DNA of 64,000 nt from Sycon ciliatum (Eukaryota; Porifera; Calcarea; Leucosolenida; Sycettidae). The stretch lies in NCBI RefSeq assembly GCF_964019385.1, contig NC_088655.1, forward strand, positions 22,392,127-22,456,126, read 5' to 3'. How positions within the stretch are numbered: position 1 is the stretch's first letter; each line of letters opens with the position of its first letter. The notes beneath the pieces are model-generated. The model was not told the origin of the DNA, ran no database searches, and saw nothing but the letters and a program-made list of their open reading frames with translations. Positions 39,701-49,444 of this stretch are shown here, in pieces. The position numbers and the translations under genes were made by a program.

Positions 39701-40717
39701 GAGTGCAGACCAACAGCGCACAGTTGAGCTTGCAGCAGAAAAGGGAGCCTCAGGGTGGTTGACGTGCCGACCCCTGAAACGCCATGGCTTTGCTATGGCG
39801 AAGGCGGAGTTTCGGGATGGTTTACATCTCCGCTACAACTGGAGACTACCGCATATGCCGTCTGCGTGCTCTTGTGGGAGCCAGTTCACCATCGCCCATG
39901 CCTTGAGCTGTCCAACGGGTGGGTACCCCAGTATTCGCCACAATGAAATTCGAGATGTGACAGCTGGCCTTCTGAAGAGAGTAGCTACCAATGTCTCCGT
40001 TGAGCCGCACCTCGAGCCTCTGTCGGGTGAGCAGCTGTCTCTTCGCACTGCCATTCGTGCCGATGCTGCCAGATTGGACGTGGCCGCTAACGGGATATGG
40101 GGAGGACGATTTGAACGCACATATATTGATGTCAGGGTTTTCAACCCATTTGCGCCCTCAAATCGCTCCTCCTCCGTCTCCGCAGCCTACACCCGCCATG
40201 AGAAGGCAAAGAAGCGTTCGTACGAACAGCGCTTGCGTGATGTAGAGCATGCCTCGTTTGTCCCGGCCGTGTTCTCTACGACTGGCGGCATGAGCAAGTG
40301 TGCGTCAGCTCTGTACAAGAGAATTGCTGTGTTGCTTGCAGAGAAGACCGGTGAGTCCTACTCCCTCACCATGGCGTTCATCCGGTGTCGTCTTAGCGTA
40401 GCGCTAATACGGGCCAGTGTAATGTGTGTGCGTGGTAGCCGATCCATGTTTTCTGCCCATGCTCCTGTCGCGTCATCTGCAGCTGTGGTCGCTGCGGAGG
40501 CATCCATTATGGCTGACTGAATATTGTCATATAGACTGTTTTCACAGCCACACTAGCTCATTTTTACTACTTCGAAGTACTTATTATTTGCCATGGCGAC
40601 CCCCGTAAGTCCAAATAGCTGGCCGGGCAGGGTTGGGCCTTTTTTCCTTTTTCTTTTTCTTACTCAGCTGGCTTGGCGCATCGACTGTAAAAAAAACTTG
40701 TACTTCGACGTCAAAAA
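36736..40717 (+). mobile_element. Full-length LINE copy C, about 3.98 kb
   Basis: Flanked by the 14-bp direct repeat AAAATACCGTCGGT (36722-36735, 40718-40731) and ending in an A run (overlapping the TSD, so the 3' boundary is uncertain by a few bases). It has a 107-bp 5' UTR, one intact ORF and a ~197-bp 3' UTR. Copies A and B nearby are 5'-truncated relatives. The flanking target differs from that of copy B, so no strict site preference is visible. Confidence 0.93.
36843..40520 (+). CDS. Single-ORF LINE protein: Cys-rich, RT, zinc knuckle, endonuclease-like; 1225 aa
   Basis: Intact frame. Residues ~7-40 form a dense Cys motif (CCRCNGKSTCVRCECTKAG...CTNC), reminiscent of CXC-type nucleic-acid-binding repeats. 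A Ser/Thr/Ala-rich linker runs to ~230. The RT covers ~500-900: GAAGPSGVDADTW (~503), RLIPLDKNPGVRPIGIGEVL, motif A MADASNAFNRLNR (~633), GTTQGDPIAM, motif C FADDSSAGG (~718). The C-terminus has a knuckle CSCGSQFTIAHALSC (~1008) and an Asp-containing ARLDVAANGIW...TYIDVRVFNP (~1075), placed like the restriction-like endonuclease of R2-group LINEs. I cannot assign a clade; a PD-(D/E)xK fold is inference, and the expected Lys is not obvious (DVRV instead). No APE-type domain is seen. Confidence 0.9.
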   Translation: MQSSGRCCRCNGKSTCVRCECTKAGRHCTNCYPSAKDRCQNRAPEPQTTVAPAAPPAPPLPALRSPVLVGVQTVRHVPKSPGPAGALSPRLPTRTAAGTSRTEISNSQQHAWDLLEDSCNSSTNSTTCSVPTIARSQTARAATTEEPPPAVLDAVPSAPSVTSSQQLAWDLLESEAAEPGTGRNQSSCTSSTGHEAEYLTDGLLAECRAAVDVNAPASSLQLASLSDDEADRQAAQLLASIDSSQSLASLPGQPDNQGDHDTDVRTSQHITTDIPAYTEWPQTNFTLGTTTAEDCATAIDNAYNEAVHFRPNAFDVPSGSVGKEFVQLLSQYLLAFGNGSSFRCQGFKVAMLFQMLLLQKPFHAPPSAFAKCLKRRLELWRAGAISDLIEECRTIHKQIESHQRRQDKACAGHDDTARKFASLITDGKLRSALAQLEEDNGGGVLNLDDRVDGVTVRDILAAKHPPAEPAHPDAIVQGVLPPRPHPVRFESLTGDVVRRVALNTHGAAGPSGVDADTWRRMCTGFGGASGELCEAMATCARRLATTFVDPASLEAYLACRLIPLDKNPGVRPIGIGEVLRRILGKAILSMIRDDIQEAAGSLQVCAGHESGIEAAVHAMTTVFDDDDTEALLMADASNAFNRLNREACLHNIQHLCPAMSAIVINTYRHPANLIVGGEVIRSREGTTQGDPIAMPLYALGVLPLLRSVATEGTAQAWFADDSSAGGKLVKVRAWWDALTTKGPLYGYHLNPSKSVLLVKPAVLGLAQELFRDTGVTIRVDGCRYLGAAIGTAEFLQSYVEGKVQSWIGQLERLTVIASSQPQAAFSAFTSGLKHKWSFLCRTMSNAAPSFGPLESAIRDKLIPAITGRQICEEDRAVLALPCRYGGLGIIDPTQLASQHQSSKQITRTLQQNIIQQVMPLGDAICDGQAAKKAVQTSARNALRTHAATVCSSLSADQQRTVELAAEKGASGWLTCRPLKRHGFAMAKAEFRDGLHLRYNWRLPHMPSACSCGSQFTIAHALSCPTGGYPSIRHNEIRDVTAGLLKRVATNVSVEPHLEPLSGEQLSLRTAIRADAARLDVAANGIWGGRFERTYIDVRVFNPFAPSNRSSSVSAAYTRHEKAKKRSYEQRLRDVEHASFVPAVFSTTGGMSKCASALYKRIAVLLAEKTGESYSLTMAFIRCRLSVALIRASVMCVRGSRSMFSAHAPVASSAAVVAAEASIMAD

Positions 40718-40924
40718 AAAATACCGTCGGTTTGGTACCGTTTCGACGATAGAAAGCTCTTTTTAGCGGGAGAACGAAGCGGTAAGATTCTAACTAGGGT
40801 TACGTCAGGAGTCAGGACTCAGAAGCCGAACTGCTAACCGTGTTTCGAAAACACACAAGAATCAGTAGACTCGCCCTCGACACGCTGACCGTCGAAAATA
40901 GTGTGAACGGGAAAATGCTAACCA

Positions 40925-41950
40925 AGTCTATTTACTCGAATACGATAAACTTGGACCCACGTGTGTAATTATTTATGAGTAAAAAAAAGGTGAACTTGGC
41001 CTGGGCCCTTGTGCTCACGATTATACTTTTCACGCCACCAAAACTGTCGATTGTTGAAAGTGCACCCGCAAATGTAGTGTGTGAACTATTATTTCAATGA
41101 AGGGAATTAAAAATTTAAAATTTCCCCGCGGTTTCAGGAGGTCGCTATAATGAGTTGGGCAAAGTTTGCGGTGAAGTGAACTGGATCGCAGTTTGCAAGT
41201 GATATCTTGGTCACACGCGGGTACATGTATAATTATGGTTGCACGTCGTGTGAATGGCCTATTAATGATTTCCTTTGCACATGAGGAAACGTGTCGGAAA
41301 CGTTTTGTCCCTGGCATTTTCACAATATCACTGTGGATACATTGGCGCGTGCACAATGTGCCCAGCACTGTATGAACTCGGTCTCGGTTTGCAAATGACT
41401 TCATGATCGCACATGTGCATTTGTGCTCTCATGTCGTGTGAGTGGCCTGATACTAGTAGGTGAGGCCATGCACATGGTAGATCTGCAGGACACCTCTAGG
41501 TAGCTCTCTGTGTATCTGTATATACATGCCTGGTGTGTTCAGTGTTGCATGTGGGTCCCGGTGGAAAGAACAGGTTATTATTATTATTAGACACAATCTC
41601 ACAGCATGTGACAAGCATAGCTAATGCAGGGACAGAATCCACTGAGACAAGAGCGTTGAGCCAGCCACGGCAATAGTAAGCTAGGAAAACAAAGCAAATA
41701 TGAATTAGAGCAGAAAATGAATGGAAAATTACAAAGAAAAACGATTAACGGAAGTGAGCACTATCAAAATTCGTGCATCACCCAGGTGATCATGATAGCT
41801 GACTTATTGACGATAGCATTATCTATACGCACCCTCGTCCCCATTTTCCAGAATCCGGGAGTTAAACTGTAGTTCATCTAATTTACAGTTTCATGCATTG
41901 CATGCAAATCATTTTTTTAACACCTGCGGTAATATTATACTATCAGAAAA
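40925..41950. repeat. Gamma-unit spacer, non-coding
   Basis: Related to 57320-57990 (shared ACGATAAACTTGGAC, TGCTCACGATTATACTT, GTTTTGTCCCTGG, TTTGCAAATGACTTCATGA). No conserved frame. A short TTA run lies near 41575. Confidence 0.7.
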
Positions 41951-42022
41951 GGGGGTTTAGCTCAGTGGTAGAGCGCTCGCTTTGCATGCGAGAGGCCATG
42001 GGTTCGAACCCCATATCCTCCA
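41951..42022 (+). tRNA. tRNA-Ala(UGC) copy 4
   Basis: Identical to copy 1. Upstream TTCATGCATTGCATGC is the empty-site version of the hAT insertion seen before copy 7; downstream flank shared with copy 7 (gamma type). Confidence 0.95.
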
Positions 42023-42570
42023 ATTTTTTTTCTTTTTATTTGGCATATCTGGCAAAGTTGTTTCAACTTGCCTCTTTGACCAAAGCGCGCTTCTAGGAGG
42101 CGATACCAGCTTACCCCACAGTGTGAATAATGGTTCCCAAATCTGCTGATTCTGCTTGGAAAGCATTGCAAATTGCAGGAATGTATGGCAGGCAATTCCT
42201 CTACCTCTGAAAACGCACTTTGAACGATGATTCTTCACACTTTACCACACTATATCCGCAATGCCCCCCAAACCTCTATAATTACATGTACTAGTAAAAT
42301 AACCTACTAACCAAAATTGGGATGAAATGGACTGCCAAGTGAGCATTGGCGACATAAAAACAAAGCTGTAAGATACTCGACAATATTGCTGACGCGGACC
42401 AAGAAGTAATTTACGCTTAACAAGAGACTTGGCTGGAGGCAGAGTCTCACGCTAACAGTAGGAATACCACCACGCTCTATGGATGCAGATGCCGATTACC
42501 TCTAATTACCACTACAAAAATTGTACAGCCTACTTGGAAGTACACTGGGTTCACTTTCGTCAAAAACTGC
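42023..42570. other. Spacer leading into the 15-bp satellite
   Basis: No gene. The last ~150 bases match 61605-61760 (TCTATGGATSCA, ACTTGGAAG, TTTCGTCAAAAACTGCGTTCACA), the unexpanded paralogue of the satellite locus. Confidence 0.7.
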
Positions 42571-43236
42571 GTTCACAAAAGTGGGGTTCACAATAGTGGC
42601 GTTCACAATAGTGGCGTTCACAATAGTAGCGTTCACAATAGTGGCGTTCACAACAGTGGCGTTCACAATGGTGGCGTTCACAATGGTGGCGTTCACAATG
42701 GTGGCGTTCACAATAGTGGCGTTCACAAAAGTGGCGTTCACAAAAATTGGCGTTCACAATAGTGGCGTTCACAATAGTGGCGTTCGCAACAGTGGCGTTC
42801 ACAACAGTGGCTTTCACAAAAAGGGCGTTCACAATAGTGGCGTTCACAATAGTGGCGTTCACAATAGTGGCGTTCACCACAGTGGCGTTCACAAAAGTGG
42901 CGTTCACAATAGTGGCGTTCACAATAGTGGCTTTCACAATAGTGGGGTTCACAATAGTGGCGTTCACAATAGTGGCGTTCACAATAGTGGCGTTCACAAT
43001 AGTGGCGTTCACAACAGGGGCGTTCACAAAAGTGGCGTTCACAATAGTGGCGTTCACAATAGTGGCGTTCACAATAGTGGCGTTCACAATAGTGGCATTC
43101 ACAATAGTGGCGTTCACAACAGTGGCGTTCACAAAAGTGGCATTCACAATAGTGGCGTTCACAATAGTGGCGTTCACAACAGTGGCGTTCACAACAGTGG
43201 CATTCACAACAGTGGCGTTCACAATAGTGGCGCTCA
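42571..43236 (+). repeat. 15-bp satellite array 1, about 44 units
   Basis: Unit GTTCACAATAGTGGC with variants ACAATGGTGGC, ACAACAGTGGC, ACAAAAGTGGC. As 15 is a multiple of three, every frame without a stop in the unit stays open, giving repeats such as VHNSG, AFTIV or NATIV. These frames are artefacts of the repeat and not evidence for a protein. Confidence 0.97.
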
Positions 43237-44190
43237 GGGCGCGCTCACACTGCGACCAAAACCAGCATCCATGCGGCCATGCGGCCAAGTTGCATGGCAA
43301 CGGCATGAACTTGACCAAAACGTCGCGGCCACGTTTCAAATCGTGACCGCGACCTCCGGAGGGGGGGTGCCACGACTTGGCGGCAACATGATCGTAGACG
43401 TGAAGCGTATTTGCGTACAACCTGGCCTGAAGTATGTTCAATTTCTCAAATTCCGGTGTGTTGATTCATGAAACTCGGCGGTTGTCGATGTCATCCTCGA
43501 CATTTGCACATTTTAAAATTTTTGTAGTTGTGGTCTTGCACGCACGCACCGCCATATATGCATTCTTTGCCCTTTTTGGACGATGTCAATTTTGTTTTTG
43601 TTTTTGTAGTGTCTTCGTCGATCGTTGACAGTTGATCGGGTCAGTGACCAATTTCTACAGTGTACTCGTTCAATACGATGGCAGCTTGGTCTGGCTTTTC
43701 GGTTTGGGAAATCATATTTCTCTACTTTTCTGCGATGATGGAATGCCATACCTCAAGACATTTCAGTTACATATCATCGGAAAATACAGTTCTCATCTCG
43801 GCAACAGACGAAAGAAACCACTACCGGAATTTCCACTGCACTGGCACTTGCTCTGACCACGAGGTCAGGAAAGCGAAAGCGCTTGGCTGTCAGCAGCAGT
43901 CCCTCTAGAGTCCAAACCTACTTGATTGTATGAATTATTTTCGTCGACTTCAAGAATACGAGCCACGAGGCACTTCCTCCAACATGCAACATGCGAAAAT
44001 TACATCCAAAACGGGCCACAACTTTATTAGGAAACGCACGAACTCTTTTGGATACGAACTGCAATTCGTAAAGTTTGTGTGACAACTTCACGTCTACGCG
44101 TGTACGAGGCCTAGTGTGAGCACGACTGCCACGTTTCTGCGTTTTGCTGACGCATGGACGCGTGCTCATGGTCGCAGTGTGAGCGCGCCC
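43237..44190. mobile_element. TIR element inserted into the satellite, 954 bp
   Basis: Ends GGGCGCGCTCACACTGCGAC and its inverse. Flanks are TCA on both sides (43234-43236, 44191-44193); joining the flanks with one TCA recreates a normal unit GCGCTCACAAAAGTGGC, which also exists at 44292. This is a proven 3-bp TSD. Contents: short frames only (for example EIIFLYFSAMMECH), no recognised transposase. 3-bp TSD fits Harbinger or CACTA; unassigned. Confidence 0.88.
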
Positions 44191-44371
44191 TCACAAAAGT
44201 GGCGTTCACAATAGTGGCGTTCACAATAGTGGCGTTCACAAAAGTGGCGTTCACAATAATGGCGTTCACAATAGTGGCGTTCACAATAGTGGCGCTCACA
44301 AAAGTGGCGTTCACAATAGTGGCGTTCACAATAGTGGCGTTCACAATAGTGGCGTTCACAACCTTGAACCT
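44191..44371 (+). repeat. 15-bp satellite array 2, about 12 units
   Basis: Continuation of array 1 beyond the inserted element; ends at CTTGAACCTTGAACCTTGAA, a short 8-bp repeat. Confidence 0.95.
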
Positions 44372-44430
44372 TGAACCTTGAACGCTCATTGCCGTAGCAA
44401 TGATAGCGATGGCTTCCTCACGCTGAGGCT

Positions 44431-44640
44431 CTAAACTCGAAATCTGCAGTATGGCGCATGCCGCTTGAGGTCACCAGGACGACGGAACACTCTGTCACAG
44501 CGGTAGTTGGGGCACGGGATGTCTGGGGCTTCCTTCTCGACCCTCTGTCGACAACACTGAAACCAGGTGGATCTCTCCTGCGCTGTGTCATACCAGTCCG
44601 CTTCAGGTAAACCGATGACAGCAAAGTCCGAGGACACAAC
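44431..44640 (-). pseudogene. LINE C-terminal fragment with C2H2-type finger
   Basis: The minus strand reads LPEADWYDTAQERSTWFQCC, then CPNYRCDRVFRRPGDLKRH, then C. The AQxRxxW stretch followed by a C2H2-like finger is common at the C-terminus of some LINE ORF2 proteins. It is wedged between satellite arrays 2 and 3, bounded on the right by (CA)n. No upstream RT. Confidence 0.6.
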
Positions 44641-44646
44641 TTTCAC

Positions 44647-44647
44647 A

Positions 44648-44686
<39 letters not shown>
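44647..44686. repeat. (CA)n microsatellite
   Basis: About 19 CA dinucleotides directly adjoining satellite array 3. Confidence 0.95.
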
Positions 44687-44688
<2 letters not shown>

Positions 44689-44973
44689 AGTGGCGTTCAC
44701 AATAGTGGCGTTCACAACAGTGGAGTTCACAATAATGGCGTTCACAATAGTGGCGTTCACAATAGTGGCGTTCACAATGGTGGCGTTCACACAAGTGGCG
44801 TTCACAATAGTGGCGTTCACAATAGTGGTGTTCACAATAGTGGCGTTCACAATAGTGGCATTCACAATGGTGGCGTTCACAATAGTGGCGTTCACAATAT
44901 TGGCGTTCACAATAGTGGCGTTCGCAATAGTGGCGTTCACAATAGTGGCGTTCGCAATAGTGGCGTTCACAAT
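44687..44973 (+). repeat. 15-bp satellite array 3, about 19 units
   Basis: Same unit as arrays 1 and 2, with variants TTCGCAATAGTGG and ACACAAGTGG. It runs directly into the foldback MITE of alpha copy 2 (ACAATAGTGCGATAAC). Confidence 0.95.
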
Positions 44974-46019
44974 AGTGCGATAACAGGGCACAAAACTGAC
45001 AGGCTACTGAGACATTCAACGACCTGAGACCTAGTAGTAGCACTTTCCAATTGCGCACACCAACGACCCTCCTACTTAGAAGGTATTCTGTTCTCGAGGT
45101 TCGTGGTTTCTCGTAAAAGAAGAAGAAAAAAAGGTTCACTGTTAGTAAGTTAGAACCGAAGCTTGTACACGTTTTCGCTAAGCTCACCCTCCCCTCTACG
45201 GTCCTATGTAACTGTGAACATTCCAAGTACAGGTCTACTCTCCATATAACGTAATCTCTGGGACCACGCAAACATTATGTTATATCGAGAGTTATGTTAT
45301 GTAGAAAACCGTGTGTAAAATACAATATGTACCTCAAAATGAAGGGTGTTACCAGACGGATTCAACCATGCAAACATATACACACTGTACCACCATCGAC
45401 ATCAGATACCATCAATGCCGCAGAATATATGCACAATAGGACTAAACTGGCTAGCTACGGCTACAGCTTGATTGTACCGCGCACGTGAATCTACGTTGTA
45501 TCGAGAGTACACACGTCGGGGAGAGCGCCGGCGTAGGGTGCGTTATGCCGAGGTTTACGTTATGTAGGACTAAACTGGCCTAAACTGCCTAGCTACAGCT
45601 GACGCTTGATCGTACCATGCACGTGAATTTATGTTGTATCGAGAGTGCGCACGTCGGGGACCGCGCCGCAGCGGGTGTTATGTCGAGGTTTATGTTATGT
45701 AGGATTATGTTGTGTAGAACAAAATTTGTATGAGAGTGATGCTGTTTCAGTGCGGGATTTGATTTTTTTATGTACTAGCGAGGTTTATGTACAAGTGAGA
45801 GTTGTTATATCGAGAGCAGACCTGTAGTTGGAAGGCCGTTGCTTTGCGCACTTGAGATGTGTATCTGTTAGAGCGAGGTCTCGGGTCGTTGAATGTCTCA
45901 GTAGCCTGTCAGTCGTGTGCCTTGTTATCGCACTTTCTGACTGCTTATCACCTTGTTACAGTCGTAGATAGTTGCTTCATAAGAATCATAACTCGTTCCC
46001 TTGTGTTTTCTTCTACTAC
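44974..46019. mobile_element. Foldback MITE, alpha unit copy 2, interrupted
   Basis: Left arm AGTGCGATAACAGGGCAC... and right arm ...GTTATCGCACTTTCTGAC match copy 1 (11222-11670). The extra length is the Tc1/mariner-like element at 45230-45824. The outermost part of the left arm has been lost against the satellite. Confidence 0.8.
45230..45824. mobile_element. TA-flanked MITE inside the foldback, 595 bp
   Basis: Ends CAGGTCTACTCTCCATATAAC and inverse (CAGGTCTGCTCTCGATATAAC), flanked by TA (45228-45229, 45825-45826), as in Tc1/mariner/pogo. Contains a ~150-bp internal tandem duplication (around 45445-45580 and 45585-45720). Non-coding. Confidence 0.85.
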
Positions 46020-46165
46020 CGGTATTTTTTCTAAACTTTTGTTTTAGCGGGACCCACAACGGATCAAATCCTGCTGCAGTGTGAAAGGAAATACTCCTGT
46101 GCACAGCAATCTGACGTTGATGCACATCGTTCATTCAACTTTATTGATCAGTTCGGCCAGTTATT

Positions 46166-46226
46166 CCGAGCTGCGTCGACGAGATCCAACGAGATCGAGT
46201 CAGCTAGCTGTATGGAGATTGAGTAC
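46166..46226 (+). ncRNA. Degenerate hammerhead ribozyme relic (type A), alpha copy 2
   Basis: Aligns with 62319-62375: CTGCG (stem I), TCGACGAG for CTGATGAG, ATCCAACGAGAT as stem II, CGAG for CGAAA, CAG-CTAG-CTG as stem III, then TATGGAGATTGAGTA. The core is mutated, so inactive; the architecture and flanks support common descent with the copy at 62.3 kb. Confidence 0.5.
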
Positions 46227-46299
46227 TGCTATGCACCAGATATTCCTTACTTTTAGGGAAAGATGCTAACGGGAGAAGTCTAAAGACAAAATGAACTAT

Positions 46300-46369
46300 C
46301 ACGACCAGGACTCGAGCCAGGGACCCTCGCTGAGGCCAGCGATGCTCTAACCACTGAGCTATGGTGTAG
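46300..46369 (-). pseudogene. tRNA-like sequence, degenerate (paralogue of 12181-12250)
   Basis: A-box TAGCTCAGTGGTTAGAGC and B-box GGCTCGAGTCC present; anticodon region folds as TCGCT/AGCGA with a 6-nt loop, not a normal 7-nt anticodon loop. Same pseudogene or SINE head as in alpha copy 1. Confidence 0.6.
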
Positions 46370-47784
46370 TATCACTCCAGCAGAGATCTTTCACCATTTT
46401 CTTCAGACTTCGAAACTCACGCTTACTGTGTGACGTTATGCAAAAGCGTTGGAAGGGGGCCAGAAATCGCGAACCAGTAGCATGTGTGATACCTCCCCCT
46501 TTTATTTAATGCAAAGAATTGTAAAAGGGATTCACGACTCACTAATTTGCACAGATGCGAAAGGAGTTGTGAAAGCTAGCCCCTGATACCTGCGAGTGAT
46601 GAAGACTTATAAGTGCTCTGAAAAGTCGCGAAAAAAAGCTCTCCGTAGCAAAGGCGTATAAATCCATCAATGCATCATGTTGCCCCACACCGTGAGCAAT
46701 GCTTGGCGAGAAGTGGCTAGCTATCCGCAGCGCAGGTACAAATCCCAATAATTATAGTCCACGCACGCTCACTGGTTCAGGGATCCCGCTTGCGGACTGT
46801 TCACACTGGTTTCCCCACTTTACCCACGCGAGAATTTTACCGTGTCGTGTGCTAGATATACTGTGAACACATTGACGAAGCCCGCTAACACTGAGAGACT
46901 AGGCTAGGCCACAAAGGATTATGGTTCTGTTCTCTTTCGCAAAGCAAGAAGTCTAAAAATGTGGCCCGGTAGGTCCGCTGCCAGGTTTGCTGCGTTCCTT
47001 TCGTAGGTAATGGTTGTATAATATCGTCCACGGGGCGTTTTGGTCGGGAATGTCTCTGAATTTTGTATTCCCACAACGCATGTAGCAAAGTAGAGGCTCA
47101 GATGAAGTATGCAGAGAGCCGCAATCCACTCAGAAATTCTGGCTGTACGTGGGTAACTGCACACCGAAAGTGCACCTGCATCTCCCGAAGACCCCGGACT
47201 GTTGAACGGTGAGTGACGGTGAGTTACACTGATACTTCGATCAATGTCATGTTCTGATGGACACTAGGTCCTAATGATGGGGCATTACATGTATGTCGAC
47301 TTGACGTGATGCGTGTGTTGTAATACTCCGTACTTCGTCATCATCATACAAGTTTCGCAAATTGGATTCTTTGCACAGTCGAAATTTCTGCAACGGAACA
47401 GTCACAATTCGGCTTTTTTCATTCCATTAATATTCCGTTTTTTCTAAAAGACTGACATTGCATGAACGCCAAGAGCGGGTGTGGGGTGGGGGGGGGGGGG
47501 GGGGTGGAGTCACAGCACACAGATGGCACGCTTCCAGGCAAAGCATACACATGTGGTGCACCAAGCAGGTAAAATATAATACTTATTATGATGTGTTGTC
47601 CTATAGTGTCCAAAGGAGCACCGACAGTGATTTTCCAAAAGCGTTCTTGCAACGGATATTGTGCAGATGATTGATGGAAGACTGGCCTGAAAGAACAGGC
47701 GCTACGTGTTAAACGTCCTCAAGTGTTTATTTTTATATTTTCTTACAGTGATCAGAGCTCACAGGCCAAAACAAGAAATTACAT
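46370..47784. repeat. Non-coding spacer of alpha unit copy 2
   Basis: Collinear with 12251-13640, with small indels and a G homopolymer at 47485-47503. Ends at the insertion site of the element at 47785. Confidence 0.75.
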
Positions 47785-49441
47785 GACCAGTGCTCTGCGA
47801 AAACCGACCTTAGGTGCTATTTTGGCGAAATTGAGTTTGTGCTGGATTGTTGACCCATGACCCTTTCTTTAACTTCTGGTGAAGTTTTAGGTGGATTGCA
47901 TACATATCCAGTTAGATACAATGACAATTTCTTTGCACTTTTCCTGCAATTTTTGGAGGAAAAATGGCAAAAATCCAGGATTTTATGCTACATTTTGGAA
48001 CCAATGCTGTGAGAATTCAAGCAGCATGATTGCAACCAAACTTTGCAGAATAAATCTGTATGTCATAATCCTCAAAAGGAAAGGTTTATGATGGCATTGG
48101 ATCTTCCTGTTGTGGAGATAGACACATTCTATCTCTGTTCTGTGGATGGTGTCGCTCACGAATCTGGTGGAAGAGGTATTTGGCTCTGTTTGAGGATATG
48201 CCAGCCGGAGTGATGCGTAGAGGCAGGTGCAAAGTAGTGAAGAAGCTAGGATCAATGCCGGGTTAAAGGATATTGATAGTTTTATCTGGTACTGGTAGTT
48301 AGAACATCTAGTTATGTCTACATCAGCCGCACACATCGTTTCATAATCGGTGATATCATGGCAGTCTCTTTTCCAAATCTTGCCAAACGTACTGTATGCA
48401 GCTTTGCCACCAGGCTTTGTGAACGCCTGGTGAACAAGCTTCTTCGTAGTGATACTGGGCAAATACATGTGGGTTGGTACTGGCTTGTTGTGCCCATGTG
48501 GAGGCGCAGGTTAACGGAGGCCATGAACTATAGGCTAGTATAGCATAATACTAGCATAGCATAATGCTCTATAAAATGCTTCAGCTCCACAACATCTTCC
48601 ACAGGCAGTGCATTCCAGAGTTCATTCAATTCCTGTGTTGGGCTGATTTCACTTGCACTGACAGCAGCCTGCACAGATTTCAGCACCCAGGGCTTGATCC
48701 TGGGGGCACACACAAAGACTTCCTGACATGCATGTACATGACTTCCACACCAGCCACTGACTGTACTTCCGTAGTTCAGAGTAGTATTGTTGAGCCCCAT
48801 TTATCACATCTCCCAGCATACTGGACGCGCTGGGTAGCCTCACCACGTCTCCTGAGCACGTCTAGCTTTCCGCCTACACACAAGCAGCGATCTGTCTTGA
48901 TCAGGACCTGCGCTGTGTGTGCTGTAAGTGTAAGCAAGGTTTCAAGTGTCACCATGGTCACGCTCTTGAAACAGCACCAGTGCGGAACACCTACACTAGT
49001 ACTAGCGCTTGTCAAACTAACACGCGCCTCCTGGATTGTAGACAGTACTTGAACCGATTTTTCTTGGTCTGCGCTCTGTTTATTGCCGGCACTGAGGTGC
49101 TGGGCTGGTGGCAGAACCGACGCCTGATCGAAATTCTCCTCCACATCACCGTCCAGCTCGATCAGCGTTACGTCCTGCGATTCCACATCCGACTCTCCTC
49201 GGCACTGCTGCCATCAGAACTGCGATTGGACCAGGCCAAAAAATGACTATTTATCGTGAAGGAGTTCGGCTAAAACCTCTGGGGAGAAGCCCACAGCAAT
49301 TTGAGCTAGCGACCGTCTTCTGCTTCGTTCCGCCATGACTCTCACCTTGTAATCTTCAAAAATCGACAGATCGTGACGTTTTGTTCTTTTTCTCGAAAAA
49401 ATTACGAAGCACCTAAGGTCGGTTTTCGCAGAGCGCGGGTC
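47785..49441. mobile_element. TIR element, 1657 bp, ACAT target duplication, superfamily unknown
   Basis: Ends GACCMGYGCTCTGCGAAAAC in inverted orientation, continuing as CGACCTTAGGTGCT. ACAT flanks both sides (47781-47784, 49442-49445), and alpha copy 1 near 13622 has a single ACAT with no insertion, proving the boundaries. Minus-strand frames (at 48776-49186, 48528-48800 and 47983-48468) have protein-like composition, e.g. DVTLIELDGDVEENFDQ and LNELWNALPVEDVVELKHF, and could be a decayed element gene of several frames. I do not recognise the family; a 4-bp TSD with these ends is uncommon. Confidence 0.82.
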
Positions 49442-49444
49442 ACA

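Larger units (their letters stand above)
36604..40924. mobile_element. TIR element (TGGTTAGC ends) split by a full-length LINE
   Basis: Left TGGTTAGCGTTTTACCGTTC and right end inverted (TGGTTAGCATTTTCCCGTTC read inward), absent from the gamma paralogue near 57310. Without the LINE it would be ~325 bp. TSD unresolved. A worn relative is suspected at 595-690. Confidence 0.7.

Noticed and set aside
36736..40717. R2 element proper
   Set aside because: The insertion target is not 28S rDNA and the N-terminal Cys cluster differs; only the general layout resembles R2.
42571..43236. CRISPR array
   Set aside because: The repeats are contiguous 15-mers without spacers, in a eukaryotic context.
42521..43471. 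Long open frames with VHNSG, AFTIV, NATIV or CERHY repeats on both strands
   Set aside because: They come from a 15-bp satellite whose unit length is a multiple of three and lacks stops in most frames. Frames are open on both strands at once, which a real gene would not need.
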